Origin: Phoronis australis
Taxonomy: Eukaryota; Phoronida; Phoronidae
DNA: 64,000 nucleotides
NCBI GenBank assembly: GCA_002633005.1
Contig: NMRA01000208.1
Location: 1-64,000 of the forward strand
Direction: 5' to 3'
The notes beneath the pieces are model-generated. The model saw only the letters and a program-made list of their open reading frames with translations. It made no database searches and had not been told where the DNA came from. This document shows positions 21,601 through 33,963 of this stretch, piece by piece. Numbering within the stretch: the first letter of the stretch is position 1; each line of letters starts with the position of its first letter. The position numbers and the translations under genes are program-made.

Positions 21601-22566
21601 CAACAAGTTGCAACTTATATTTAATAAAGTAATAGGTCTCATTTTTTTAAAGAATTCTCGTGGTTTTTCACCCTTAGGCAGCAATTTTACAACTCCGTAT
21701 GGTTGGTTTGGATGTTAATCCAAAATCTGCCTCAAAAACAAGATCAAATTCTTAAACCTCTTAATACACATGTATATCTGTCGGACTCTGACAGAAGTTA
21801 ATTCAGCAGAATAGAGAGAAGAAACAGACGAGTGAAAATAACAACGCGAAAAACGCCAATCGGCTCATACTACAGAGAAAAAACACAAAAACAAAACAAC
21901 GGAGATGTATTGCACTTTCAAGTCGAATGCTATGTATACTGCAGAGGAAGTAAAAATTTGCATGTCAGAACATATTACATAATCAGGCCTTCCTGAGTTT
22001 TACCCACAGTGTCTAAACCCTTTATCGTAACAACTGCGTTCCAATTTTGAAGTTTATTTTAACTTTTGAACATCGATTTCTCGGCGATGCGCAAACGAAT
22101 TGCTATGAAATTTCGAATGTTTGCTATTTGATGCCTTTCAAAGGGAACCGGATCTCAGAATCTCGATTCAAGTCCGTGATTTTTGGAACGAAGCCTTCAA
22201 AAATCAAGAGTGTAGTCTTTTTTTGCTAAAATGTGGAGACTTAAAAAGACCTATGTCAAAAACCTGAGACACAACTCCCTCGAAAATACCGTTATCAACA
22301 TGTTGACAGAAGACCAATATGAATGGAGGAACAATATTTTTAAAATCTCTGTTAAAAGTCAAAAAGTTTCTAAAAGCGCATATCTCGTGACACTTAACTG
22401 AGAATAAAAAGTGCGTTGGGAAAATTATTTATTCTCTTTTCAGAAAATAAAATACTTTGCAGGGGTTACAGCCAACTGAATTTAAGATATTTCCACGTAA
22501 GTGCAACCTGGTGAACAAGGTTCACAGTTACCTTAGTGTTTATTTAAACGTGACCATAGATCTTAC

Positions 22567-22625
22567 CTGATCAGCGTCAAAAACCGCTTTGACCGAAAGA
22601 GATCTTGTGTGTTAATAAAACGAAC
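22567..22625 (-). other. Likely 5' non-coding exon of gene A (donor end at 22567)
   Basis: A conserved block ends in CTGATCAG|GTAAGATC on the minus strand, duplicated at 52121. Because coding exon 1 is preceded by an acceptor rather than a promoter, a 5' untranslated exon is required, and this conserved donor is the best candidate. The upstream edge of the exon is a guess. Confidence 0.4.
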
Positions 22626-22971
22626 GTTTTTTTATTAAAATTGATGTTTCGTATCTTTCTGTGACTTGTTGCATCTGTCTCCAACTGGAACCCATTGTAA
22701 CTCATTAGTCATAAATCGTCGGCAAACGAGCCGCATGACGTGTAAAAAAATATTTTTTCTCATCTAAGTTTTTTTTTTAATTTTGTGCCTACGTGACCCA
22801 AAGTGGAGAAAGTGTATGAGAAAAACGATATTCATGAAACGGTTGTATTTTTTCAAAGTAAGAGGACAGTAAAGTACATATTCATAATTACGTTAGCGAA
22901 ACGTAGTTTTATACATGAAGTATTTTTGGTCCTGAGCTGATTTGCGTGACTTTTGTTGTCGTCCGTTGATA

Positions 22972-23400
22972 CGCCGTAAAATGTAACAATTTCGTTACAT
23001 CATTGTTACATTTTACGTTGCTAAACCTCTCCTAAAATCTAACAAGATGTTACATTTTATGTAATTTTACAAATTACGTCAAAAGCACATGCGAGAAATG
23101 TACCACTGTTACATCTTACGAAAGCGGCGCCATATTTCATGAGTTTGCATGGTTTTTGTCATACGGAGGAAAACAGTTCACTCATTTAACGGCTTCGTTC
23201 TCGGATTGTTTGAATGAAGTTCTGTTAAATGTTGCGATGGAAGGAAATAAAAGCAAGCATTTATTTGCTTGCAGATTGAAAGTTTTAAATTAGTGTAACA
23301 GAAAAACGTCGCCTTTGAGAAGAGCGAGCCAATAATTTAAAACAGCATAGGCCTGTGTTTTAAACCTCTTAAAAGCTGAAATATCATGGTTCCTCTGATG
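22972..23400. repeat. TAAAATGTAACA palindromic repeat block, copy 1
   Basis: CGTAAAATGTAACAATTTCG is followed within 40 bp by its inverse (TTGTTACATTTTACG), with further direct and inverted copies to about 23120. The downstream 250 bp match the tail of copy 2 at 24990-25760. Its left edge coincides with the end of segmental-duplication homology. Confidence 0.65.
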
Positions 23401-24179
23401 TCAAACCTGTCTGAAATAGTGATGCTAGCAACAGATAAAACCGTTTCGTGTATATGTAAAAATGGGAGACCTAGCTGGGGAAATAGAAAATATTTTGACA
23501 CTCTGAAAGGACGTGATCATTTTGCTCAAACAACGCTCAGCCGATAGTTTAAAGGGGCAGTAGTCCGAAACATCTGACTGTCGGCCTTTCGGACTACAAA
23601 AACGTGCACTTTCTCTTTCATTATCTTTTAAGATAAAATATCAATTAAAATGCTATTTTATCAATGTTCGTTAGTCCAAAACACATATCATTAGATACAG
23701 AGATTGGATATTCTACTATTAATGGAATCTACGTGTCTCCCGACACGCCAATTCTACGGTTTGCAAATCACTGTCAACAACACGCGTGGTTGTAGGCAGA
23801 TAAGGAATTTGGTTTATTAACCTTTTTGCTATATCGCATAAAAAGCACATACTAAACATGGATGACTTCGACGTTGGCGGGTTTTGCTCCATACGACCCA
23901 CTTTCAATGAAACCTAGATCAAATACTCAGTTAAATCACTGTGTTCTTCTAAGAATATAGAGGAACGTTCCACATAAAATTGGTGCGTGTTTTATACGTC
24001 CGTAACCAGCTTTTCTAGTGACTCGGTGACCGCACTTATAGTCTTCTAGTCGCCAGTTCTCGAAAAATGTCTGCCTCCAACGCAACTTTTGAACTTATGC
24101 ATCATCATGGAACTAGCCCTAGTTCTTTGAAAAGGAATGTTTGCTAAACATGTATTGTGTATATTGCACTCTGTTCTCG

Positions 24180-24182
24180 TTC

Positions 24183-24218
<36 letters not shown>

Positions 24219-24330
24219 GATAATGATAATGATGATAATGATAATAAATAATAAACAATAATAAATAATAATAATCAATAGTAATAATTAATAAATAATA
24301 ATAATAATAACAATAGCGATAACGACAACG
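24180..24330. repeat. (AATGAT)n/(AATA)n microsatellite
   Basis: About nine AATGAT units followed by AATAAT-type degenerate repeats. Confidence 0.9.
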
Positions 24331-24739
24331 AATTATACTATTAATAGTAATGTATTAGTAATATAAATGATGATGGGTGGCCACACTCATGCCCTGTCAG
24401 CCCGAAGGTCATTCCTATAGAAGAGGTGTACGAAAAGTGCCGCCCGAAAAGGTGTTTTTCTTCGCAGCAAAACAAATACTCTCATTGCCATTTTCGACAA
24501 AATACTATCTGGAAGGTGTCTTTTCTGAACTCCTGGTACAGAACTGTGCGAAAATGTGAATTTTTACTCAAAAAATACTCTCTTAATGGGTCGTTTTTTG
24601 TCCGAGACCACTCTCTAAATGGGTAGGTATCCAAAATTTTCGGGCACCACCCCTCGTTCAAAGTACTTGAGTACCCCCCAGCCATGTCAGATACCACTTG
24701 TTCGTGATTTGTGTCATTTTCTTTGTGATATGAAGTTGG

Positions 24740-25760
24740 TTTCGTAAAATGTAACAATGCGCATTCGAAGTAAAATGTAACAATTACGCAAAATGTAACA
24801 ACTTCTTACATTTTAGGAGGCGGTTTGCAACGTAAAATGTAACAATGATGTAAAAGGTAACAGTAGTTACATTTTACAAAATTGTTACGTTTTACAGCGT
24901 ATCAGTACATTTTAGGTTGCTGGGCCTCTCCTAAAATGTAACAAATTGTTAAATTTTGTATCTATAGGTAAATAAGACAACAATAATTGATCATTATATT
25001 TCATGTAATTGTTACAATTTACGTAGAATGCACGGGCGAGAAATGTACCATTGTTACAATGTACGAAAGAGATGTCATTTTTTATGAATTTTCAGGTTAT
25101 TTGTCACACGGAGGAAAACGGTTCACGCAACTAAAGCCTTTTTTCTCGGACTTTTTTAATAAAATTTTATCAAATGTGTCAGCTCGAATTTATAGATGTG
25201 TTCCTATGTGCTTTCCATATTTTTAACTTGAGTAGTTTCCTGGTATAGTCAAAAATGCTCCCGTACATTTTCAACTTCAGACGAAAGGAGTTTCCAGGAT
25301 CAGGTAACAAGTTTTTTAATTGCTAATAAAAGCGTTCTTGTTGTATTTTGTTGGCGCACACAGGTCATAAACCAATTGTGTGGCATTACAATAAACAAGC
25401 TTCCCTTGGTAAGCACAACAAATACAATGACATCATGTTTGGCGAATATTTAACAAATTTTTCACGGAGAAATCAATTTCGGAAGCCAATTTAATACAAA
25501 AAACACCCGTTTTAGTCATAGATACTCTAGAAATTTCCCTGCTCCTCACAAAAGGAGGAAGACCAAAGTTTTTGATGCCGACGGGTTCTGTCTACCACCT
25601 TAATACTAATGACAGTTTTTTAAGTCATTGTGGTTGAAAGAAATAAAAGCACGCATTTATTTGCGTAAATGTTGACAGATTTTGCAGCAAAAGATCGCCT
25701 TTCAGGGGCACAGTAACGGGCTTTAAACAGCTTAAGAGTTACTCCATATAAAAACCAACA
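24740..25760. repeat. TAAAATGTAACA palindromic repeat block, copy 2
   Basis: Nine or more copies of the word in both orientations between 24747 and 24955, then CGAGAAATGTACCA, ACGGAGGAAAAC and AAATAAAAGCACGCATTTATTTGC tracts shared with copy 1. About 350 bp of extra sequence separates the shared tracts in this copy. Confidence 0.65.
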
Positions 25761-25769
25761 GGTAGAGTA

Positions 25770-26370
25770 TATACCCAAAATCACATATTTTTAGACTTAG
25801 CACATGAGTTTGGTTTGGTGAGATGTAAAAGAAATCGATTTTTAAGAATGTTTATCCATTACTTCTCTTTTTATGACATATACCTTCATTTTGCAAAATT
25901 GGGCCCCGAAGTAGATATGATTGAATAAATTTTTACTAGGATGTATAGCTAGCTGATAATAAGTGATAGTTTTAAAGGACTATGATGAATAATTTAATGA
26001 CATAACTTTTAAAATTAATTTTCAAATTTGGGTTTTGTTTTTGTGAGACAAAAACGGCTAGTGTGTTTACATGGAGACTGGACGCGACTACCAGTCGAAT
26101 CTGCCTCACTCGTGTTTTTTATTTTCGTTGCGAGAGCCACTGGCATAGAAATGGAGGCACCTAAGGGGCTTATGGCCCTCTATTCAGTGCCCAAAATGCT
26201 CAACTCAAAACTAATTGTAATTTTGCGTTTACGTTGTAATGTACCCGTAGGTTGCTACGAATTGTAATCTCCAGAGTAGTCGCCGGCCACTCTGGAGATT
26301 ACATAATGGCATTAAAAGCATACAATCAAGGTCAAGAGAAAACAATTCATGAAAGACAATTTTATTAATG
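25770..26370. other. No gene seen; contains a perfect 15-bp hairpin
   Basis: TGTAATCTCCAGAGT (26263-26277) is exactly inverted at 26289-26303 around an 11-base GC-rich loop. A plus-strand frame at 26028-26267 has no recognisable features. Confidence 0.5.
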
Positions 26371-26650
26371 ACTCAGTTCTTGACAGACATAAAGTAACAA
26401 CGGCTGGGTCTGGACATCATAGCAAACATACCGAGTGACTGATTCCGTGCCGGCGTACCAAGGGGAGACAGATGCAGCCGGGCGCCTGCCGAAGGGGAAG
26501 GGGGTGCTAACCAGGTGTCGTCTAAGGGGGCACCAGGTATCTATTAACGGGGGGTTATACATTTCGCAGCTACCAACCGGGGATGGGGTCTGCCACTTAG
26601 TGAGGTGTCGACGGGGGGCAAGGAGATGCTAGTCGCTACGCCACTGGACT
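26365..26650 (-). other. GC-rich island with minus-strand AATAAA, possible retroelement 3' end
   Basis: About 230 bp (26420-26650) is markedly richer in G+C than its surroundings. On the minus strand it ends in CATTAATAAAATTGTC, a poly(A)-signal-like end. The encoded peptide has no recognised domain. Boundaries are approximate. Confidence 0.3.
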
Positions 26651-27914
26651 TCCTGTCAATTCACATCAACTACAAACTACGATTAACTACGACAAAATAT
26701 ATAATACATGTATATGACGAGCACTAGGAAAGCAAAGCTGGTCATTGAACTCCAACAGTGATACTTCATCTTGTATCTCTTGAAGTCGAACTGTTCCGGG
26801 TGGTAAATTCTGAGCCTGTGTCCTAACTGAGCTAATATCCACCTTAAAATGTTGAAGTCAATATCTCGTTCAGAATTTCCTCTGAAAGATCTTAAGTGTT
26901 CAGGGTACACACACCTTCTATTTGGGTGAAAACCGGGACCAAGTTCTGTTCAGTGAACATCAAATATGATTTGACTACACGACTGGTCCTGCTCAGTCAC
27001 AAATTTACCTATCCTGGCTTGTACGAGCCTATTCCCTGAGACTGGTTTTAATTAATATGCGGTTTTACAGCATCTCAGAAGTTATGGAGTGTCTTAAGCA
27101 TGACTGACTTAAGTCAAAAAGCTTTTGGGGTCGCACTTGTTTGATGAAAACTCTCTAAACCAGCAGAAACGGCTTTCGTTCTTCATTTTGTCTTTAGAAC
27201 ATGATAGCCTCAGAGCCAGTTTTTACTAGTAACAATTCTTACAGATTCAAACTTACTTCAAAGGGATTTATTACCATTTAATTGACCTGAAATTGTCAAA
27301 TAAATGAGAACGGAAGAAAACAAAAGGTTCATGTACATTTTTGTATATCCTCAAACCTGATGTCAACTGACTCACTGTACAAAAATCATCGGGTTCAGTT
27401 TTGATCCTCGTAATATATCCAGAAAACTACTTGTTTACATTTGAAAGACCTTAGACTTGTTTTTATTACAACTTAAAGCACATCCCTTGTTCAAAATGTC
27501 GTTCAATTTGTCTGCAAACTCTACACATCATTTCCAGAATTGACAGTTTTGCAAGAAAATCTTCACCAAATATAAAATTGAGGCAAGATATTCTTTCGCC
27601 AGTCATCAAGATTTACTTCTTAACTGTTGAAAACGTTGCATAAAGTTACAAGGTGCAATATGGCAGTAGGAGGGTCCCAAAACGACCACTAAAATTAGCT
27701 AGGAGAACTGGTCCGTGGATTATCTACCCATGTCTAGCACAAAGTCGTCCAACTTGAGTAAATGCCAAAATAATAATTATTCACAGTACACATTAGTTAT
27801 CCCAGCCACCAACTTTCAATCTATTTTGTAAATCATTTATTTTCGTGGCTGAAAACATACAATTTCGGAAACGGCTAATATGACCAGTTGCGGTCTAGTG
27901 CTCCAACGGCGAAA

Positions 27915-28083
27915 TGGGGCAGGGTCGGATCCACGATTTTGCTGAGTTCGGGAAGGGGGGTCAGGGCACAGTATTGGTCAGGATTTTGTCCTTCAGACAT
28001 TCACACTTCCGAACTGCCAAATGGAAATTGGGAGAATTTTAGGGGGGGTCATGTCCCCTTGGCCCCTCTCTAAATCGCCTTTG
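27915..28083 (+). mobile_element. hAT-like MITE copy 1 (degenerate)
   Basis: Shares GCAGGGTCGGATCCACGATTTT ... GAACTGCCAAATGGAA ... CCCCTCTCTAAATCGCC in diverged form with copies at 32796-32930 and 36464-36613. Confidence 0.6.
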
Positions 28084-28737
28084 ATTCTCAGTGTAATTCC
28101 TTTTTCTCGCTGGTCATTTCAATAGGTTTTATCACTGGTCTCGGCATATACGTTTCCTTTTCTATTCACGCTAATAATTTGGCAATGCTAGCCACAACAC
28201 GGAAATTCTAACCTTTTTTGTAAAGAGACAAATCGAGAAACCCTAGACTAGTGGAGAAATTTTGCATTTCTTTCAACAAAACGTACGTACGGTAATCGAA
28301 AAATTGCTACATATTATTACAACTCCTCAGTTTAAAGCTACCTGTACAATGCTGTGGTGACAGGTTGAGTACTGCATCCAAGCGAGCGAAAGTTTCCCTA
28401 CGTGTCTCTACAATCACTCGCTGTCCATGTGAATAACGTCAGAGATGCACTGAAACTTTTTATATGTACGAGGGTTTTTCCCAAAGTCAGTAATGGCTTT
28501 GACTAAGTGCCATTTTGCTGGACGAGCGATCGGCATTTTTTGATTGATGCAAACTGGTGTTCTTTGTTTGTTACATGACAATAAAGGGAGATTTATTGAT
28601 TTCCTGTTATCACAGTCGTGAAAGCATTTGTCTCATTGCCTCTTCATGAAGTTAGTAATGTTGCACATTGATTCAGACTTGATCCCATGCTGGCACGGCG
28701 TTTTAGGGGTGAATAGACTTAAAGCATTTACTTTGAC

Positions 28738-28892
28738 CAGGGCCCAGTTGCATAAAAGTTATACGCCATATAACAACAAATACGTCGCGTTATCACGCGT
28801 CATGCTGTTATTGTTGAACAATGCTCCTGACGTCATGCAACGATCATACTTATCCAGCGGATAATTTTGAAATTTTATGCAACCCAGCCCAG
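28738..28892. mobile_element. MITE with GGGCCCAGTTGCATAAAA terminal inverted repeats
   Basis: The left end CAGGGCCCAGTTGCATAAAA is inverted at the right end TTTTATGCAACCCAGCCCAG. About 155 bp with no coding capacity. Target duplication not clear. Confidence 0.7.
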
Positions 28893-29408
28893 GAGTGTGT
28901 TTTTGTGATTGTACAAGTCGGCAACTCTCGCCTCTGTCTTCCAACCATTCGCTGAAGTCAATGGAGGTGTGGACTGCAACCGCGATTGTTTCAGTTTCGA
29001 TTGTTCCATCAATATCGTGACCCACATAAATGGACATTGTTTTAACATGCATGTCTAAAACAATCCTTTTTAGGTAGTTTCAATTTCTGTTCGTGAAAGC
29101 CAGCCCCTCATTACGCATAATGGAGTTAATCAGTTGCTCTGTGATGACGAGAACGATTGGGAAACGGCGGCAATGATGACGACGCCTATTGCGTTGCATT
29201 GTTGAAACTTTTTCCACTTGATTATACTCAATATTTAAGAATAAGAGAACGTTTAAAACACAAATATTCCATTTGAATAATTTTTATCGTACGAAATTTG
29301 AAAATAATAGAGTTTTGAGTCCAATCTCTCATTCACTCCTCAAAACAACGGTGACGGTTCATGACATCGATCACATTTTTCAGTCACAGCCTCGGCCTTT
29401 AACCGTCT

Positions 29409-29668
29409 TCAGGTGATCATCTTTGAAACTCCTTCAATCTTCTTTATGATTGCCAGCATGTTTTGTGGCCGGCTTTTTATGTCATCCGACCGGCACAGCA
29501 ATCCTAGAAACTGGAGGGTATGTATCGCTTCTTTGAAAATGGCAGGAGATTTTTCTCGCAAGGCATAACAAACGTCGATAATGCTAACTCCAAGCGAATA
29601 AACTCCGTGAGCACGGATGTTAACTGCGAACCTCGGGTGCCTGGTGCTCACATGTGTTGCTGCCGTAT
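29409..29668 (-). pseudogene. Protein kinase C-lobe exon, degenerate
   Basis: An acceptor CTCTTTATTCAG precedes 29668. The frame encodes VYSLGVSIIDVCYAL, then FLGLLCRSDDIKSRPQNML, the helix F and helix H/I signatures of a eukaryotic protein kinase, and a stop. The APE position reads HPR and the conserved helix-F Asp of DVYS is Gly, so the lobe-stabilising residues are lost. Probably the last exon of the same decayed kinase gene as 30820-31300. An exon for the activation segment was not found between them. Confidence 0.55.
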
Positions 29669-29699
29669 CTGAATAAAGAGACATCTGTCAGTAGTTACT

Positions 29700-30270
29700 T
29701 GTACTACTTAAAGACACACTATCAGTAAAACAACCACTGCGTCTAGCATCGCTTACAAGAGGCCCGTGTCTTGGCTACCTTGCTACAAAAAATAACCTGC
29801 CGTGACAAACTTGTTTAAATGATCTAAGTGTCAGCTAATTCCTAATCCAGAAATCGCCTATTTTGAATAAGGGACAAAGCATTTTCATAAGAGTAGTTGG
29901 ACTAAAGCAACAGCTGAGTTCATCAGATCTCAGCTGTTTACGCTTCACTTGCGGCAAGAAATCGTTGCGTGCATATCGAGCTCGCCGAGCAATTACTTCC
30001 ACTGTTACAAGTGAACGCTAATAAGCGCGAGAAGCATTCGCCATTCCCGCTGTATTGCGTGATTTTGAATTTTCGTTAGCCGCTTGGGTCTACTGAACGC
30101 ACCCCCACTTGAACAGAAAGTACTAATCAGTCTTACTATTGCAATAGGAAATATAATCAAATTTCATCCATGACAATGCCGGAATTATAAAATATTAAGA
30201 ATTCTCATGTGATTCTTTTTCTACGCTTGGTGAACCACCCTCCGACGGTCCGGTGCCTTAGTTGATCAAG
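29700..30270. other. Kinase-pseudogene intron, nothing recognised
   Basis: No open frame with kinase activation-loop character was found on either strand. Confidence 0.4.
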
Positions 30271-30622
30271 TGTTCTATAGGTTAGTACAAGCTCTTCAGT
30301 GTACAGGTTCTATAGCTTAGTACAAGCTCTTCAGTGCATAGGTTCTATAGGTTAGTACAAGCTCTTCAGTGTACAGGTTCTATAGCTTAGTACAAGCTCT
30401 TCAGTGCATAGGTTCTATAGGTTAGTACAAGCTCTTCAGTGTACAGGTTCTATAGGTTAGTACAAGCTCTTCAGTGTACATGTTCTGTAGCTTAGTACAA
30501 ACTCTTCAGTGTACAGGTTCTATAGGTTAGTACAAACTCTTCAGTGTACAGGTTCTATAGGTTAGTACAAGCTCTTCAGTGTACAGGTTCTATAGGTTAG
30601 TACAAGCTCTTCAGTGTACATG
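30271..30622. repeat. 35-bp minisatellite, about 10 units
   Basis: The unit is GTTCTATAGGTTAGTACAAG plus CTCTTCAGTGTACAG. The first units alternate TATAGG/GTGTACA with TATAGC/GTGCATA variants, i.e. a 70-bp higher-order period; later units are homogenised. Confidence 0.9.
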
Positions 30623-30819
30623 TTACAACATTAATTTCCATCTAATTTATACTTGCTTTTCCATGACGTTTTCCTTTTAGGTTGATTTGAATTAAAACTA
30701 GACAAGATTTTCGACTTTTTATTTTTCTGTCACATTTTCTGGGAATCATGTGGATTTTCAACGATCAGACCGAGAGAATGCAAGGAAACGCGGCGTTTGT
30801 TGTTAACAAATCCGCTTAC

Positions 30820-31300
30820 CGAAAACCATTCAATCAATTTCACTGTGTTGGTTTGTCGTTCCACTATTATATTCTCGGTGTGGAAATCATTAAGCAATAT
30901 ATCTCTTATGTAGGCCCGATGAACTGCTTTGATTTGTGGCTTTCAGCAATACCTTCACAATATCTGGAATAGGCAGCGATACCTCGCCCACATTTTCAAG
31001 ATGATGGTCTATGTAATCTGCGAGTGTAAAACCGTCCATTAGTTCCATGACAAGACCAACTATCGGTGGGGCTTCGTCGTCAACTGTTGGTGTCAGATAC
31101 AAGCCGAACGGTTTAGGGGCGCATCTCTAGCGCGCAAGAGCCCGTAGACATGAGTATTCAGCGTCAGATGTTGAATTCACGTCGTTTTCACAAGCTCTTT
31201 GCTCAATACCCGTTGCGTCATTTACGAAAGTCCCAAGGCACACTTTGCTTGAACTTCCTTCTCCGATCACGGCGTGATCCTCGTCCTCGTAACATCGTAT
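30820..31300 (-). pseudogene. Protein kinase N-lobe and catalytic-loop exon, degenerate
   Basis: Acceptor TTTTTTCTCTTTACAG and donor GTAAGC bound a 481-nt exon. It reads VIGEGSSSKVCLGTF (Gly-rich loop), later GLVMELMDGFTLADYI (hinge) and, after a frame change, RDILLNDFHTENIIVE (catalytic loop) and VKLIEWF (DFG position). Decay is clear: an in-frame TAG at 31127-31129, a frameshift near 30940, no VAIK lysine (RACEND), HRD reduced to LND, and DFG replaced by EWF. The loop resembles the HND-type kinases with N-D-x-H-x-x-N, by inference. A kinase pseudogene is most likely. Confidence 0.6.
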
Positions 31301-31309
31301 CTGTAAAGA

Positions 31310-32790
31310 GAAAAAACGTTGAACCGACCTGGATTTGCCAGTTTAACCAGTTGGATGCCCTGGCTCAGATTCCTCAATTTCGCGAAAGGGCCGCGCCATT
31401 ATTGCTAAGAACGTATGAGGCATCTCCATAACACCAGTTTACACTATGCCTGGAGTGTGTTTTAGGGACTTCTTTTATGATTCCTCGTACCATCTGTTCA
31501 TCCTAAAACCGGGCTGTTAACGTGTTGCGCGAGGAGTTTGATATCCATTAGAATATTGCAATTATCCAGAGAATCGTTTGTGTTGCTACTAGTCTTATTT
31601 GTAGCCAATTATTGACTCAAATGTTGGGATTACTTAGAATTCTGAGACTCATAAATTAACAAAACACATGCAACAAAAGTTCAGTTTACTTCAAATTAGT
31701 GAGCAATGAAAATTAAAAAGTTATCTGAATGCTCTCTTTGGCAGATAAGTCGTTTTTGGCTCCCGTTTTCTGAACATTTTTCTGATCCAATTTTCGTTCA
31801 CGTCAGCAAGAATAGACTGCTGCATGTTTGCGTCAGGTTTTACAACATACATTTGGGTCGCACGACTTTACTTGCCGGAGCTTTGATGACATAAATGTCC
31901 TTGCTGAGTAAGTCTTAGCCCTGCCCACAACCATCCATTGCGCCTGCGTTATGAATTTTGGGACTATAGAGGCGAAGCATGATGTAGATCTCTGTATTAT
32001 GCCGTCCTTTACCGCCAATCACTGAATCTCTATCCTTGTTTTGGTAATGCACGATATTGCTCTATACTTGAATTTTAATTTAACACCGCGCACGTTGCAA
32101 CAGAACTCGCCGTAACATATCCCGACTTGACGACCAACTTGAACACTTAATTTCTGGAAAACGTACGGTGCAGAACGGTACAGACGATTGGGGCGATTTG
32201 CGTATCTCATCTCTAAGGCATCGGTGACCATTTTCAAAAAGCTGTATGAGAGAAACAGGCTTTAGCACCTGCATGAAGTCGAGTGACAGCTCTGGGGGTT
32301 TCACCAAGATATTCGGCACTGTGAACAGTGGCAGGCTTGAAGGTCTAACCATGTACTTCTTTCTGTCTGTCATGTCGTCGAATGCGACATTTTTTTTTCC
32401 GTGGACAACTGGAATTGTTTGGAAAAGTGTAATTAATATTGTTTCCATTATTTTGCAGGTCAATGCACCTTATTTACGCAGTAGACATTTTAAAAGTGAG
32501 CCTATTTTTAGGTTTTAAAAACAATCCATTCCGCGCTGAATCACAGTGCAAAGTGTGATTTTTTCGCGTGTCTCGTTGATATTTGTGTTTCAAATGCTAT
32601 GTCCCACTTTTAAAATGGCGACTGGTTGAATAAGATCTATAGCCCTCACTGTTTGAAAACGTCTTTAAAGAAACACATAGCAAGACATGTTAAGAAAAGT
32701 ACATTAGATATGTTTTAGTTCTTGGATTAACTTTAGAAATGTTGTTGTGTATTATGTAAAATTAGATCTTTCATATACTTTTCGCTTATC
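31310..32790. other. No confirmed gene; minus-strand exon-like frames at 32080-32463
   Basis: On the minus strand an acceptor-like CTCTCATACAG sits at about 32247 inside an open frame of 127 codons. These frames lie upstream of the kinase exons in the same orientation and could be further exons of that decayed gene. I recognise no domain. Confidence 0.3.
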
Positions 32791-32795
32791 TGAAC

Positions 32796-32930
32796 CAGGG
32801 GCGGATTCAGGATTTTGAGTTAGGATTGTGCCAGTCAGACATTCGCACCCTTGAACTGCCAAATGGAACCTGTGTGAAATTTAGGGGGGCCATGGTCGCC
32901 TTACCCCCTGCCCCTCTAAATCTGTCACTG
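32796..32930 (+). mobile_element. hAT-like MITE copy 2
   Basis: 135 bp from CAGGGGCGGATTCAGGA to CCTCTAAATCTGTCACTG, imperfect terminal inverted repeats of the CAGTGGCGGATTTAG type. TGAAC directly flanks both sides. Confidence 0.75.
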
Positions 32931-33963
32931 TGAACGTCCTAGCAAAACCTGAACCAATTTCACGCAAATCTGAACTTGTTCAACGGATTACTGACTTTCA
33001 GATATTAAGAAGAATAAATGACTCATTCAGGCGTCTGCAGAAGTTAAGAGATTGCATTGACTTGAAAACCTCTCCCGTAGTTCTGAGCAGAAAGTATTCA
33101 ATTTTGTCCACAACATGAAACTTTCTTTTGCCTAAGCACCTTGCTCACCTCAACGCTGTTGTTGATTGATGAAATTTGACGAAGCCACTGTTTTAAAAAT
33201 ACAAACTACCGAGGGATGTCCATTATGGATTATCGAATGATAGGTCGGCATACGTTTCAGGGAATGACGTCACGGTGATTTAAGGGACTAGTCCCTCTCC
33301 ACCCCCCCCCTCTCGCTTCAGAATGAACGCACTCTTTATCTTTCGCAAGACCGTCCCTACTGCCATTTCGTTTCCAAAAGCGGTAGCAAATTTGCCAATT
33401 TGTGCCTTCGCCAGTCTCAGCTGACAATAGCACCGGTCCACAGTTCAGTTAACATAGCAAGTTCAATCACGTTTTGTATCTGGGACAGAAATCTGATTCA
33501 CTCTCTAAAGAATCTTACAACTTTTAAAAAATGGGTAATGTTTGGATAACGCGTCAAGAAAATTGACCGGTCATCATTCTCTTGCTACAGGTGGGTTCAG
33601 AGGTAATTTAATGTAATATGCATTTTATTTTGATGTGATCAAATGGTGAAATGGTCCGACAGAAAATAAGTGTGTCCACTTAATGACTTTTTGATATTTT
33701 GAAATAGGACATAGAAAAAATTACGAAAACCAAATTCGTCTAATAGGCAGATAATGGTTTGAACATAATAATATTCAAGCATGAATACTTTACTGTTCTT
33801 CAAGTCAAGAAAAAATAGGACTGGCTTGTTAACATTTTCATCAATACATTAAATACTCGGTTTACTGCCGGAAAACATATTTTGGGGGTAAATTCTGGGA
33901 AGCAATGACTTCATGAATTTAACAGTAAAATCGGTTATGAATTTGTTATAAATCACCGATCCC

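Larger units (their letters stand above)
4460..22970. repeat. Segmental duplication, copy A
   Basis: Collinear with 44145-52510. Matching blocks include 4460-5600/44150-45300, 6000-6630/45500-46110, 11800-12320/48480-48990, 14630-15090/49000-49465, 15650-16749/49450-50694 and 22035-22960/51600-52505. Copy A is more than twice as long because of a gypsy element, a nested LINE and minisatellite material. Divergence is visible in both introns and exons, so the duplication is not recent. Confidence 0.85.

Noticed and set aside
26683-26910. 75-codon minus frame with a hydrophobic end as a membrane protein exon
   Set aside because: An acceptor-like CTTTCAG exists, but no partner exon, signal or family match could be found; probably chance.
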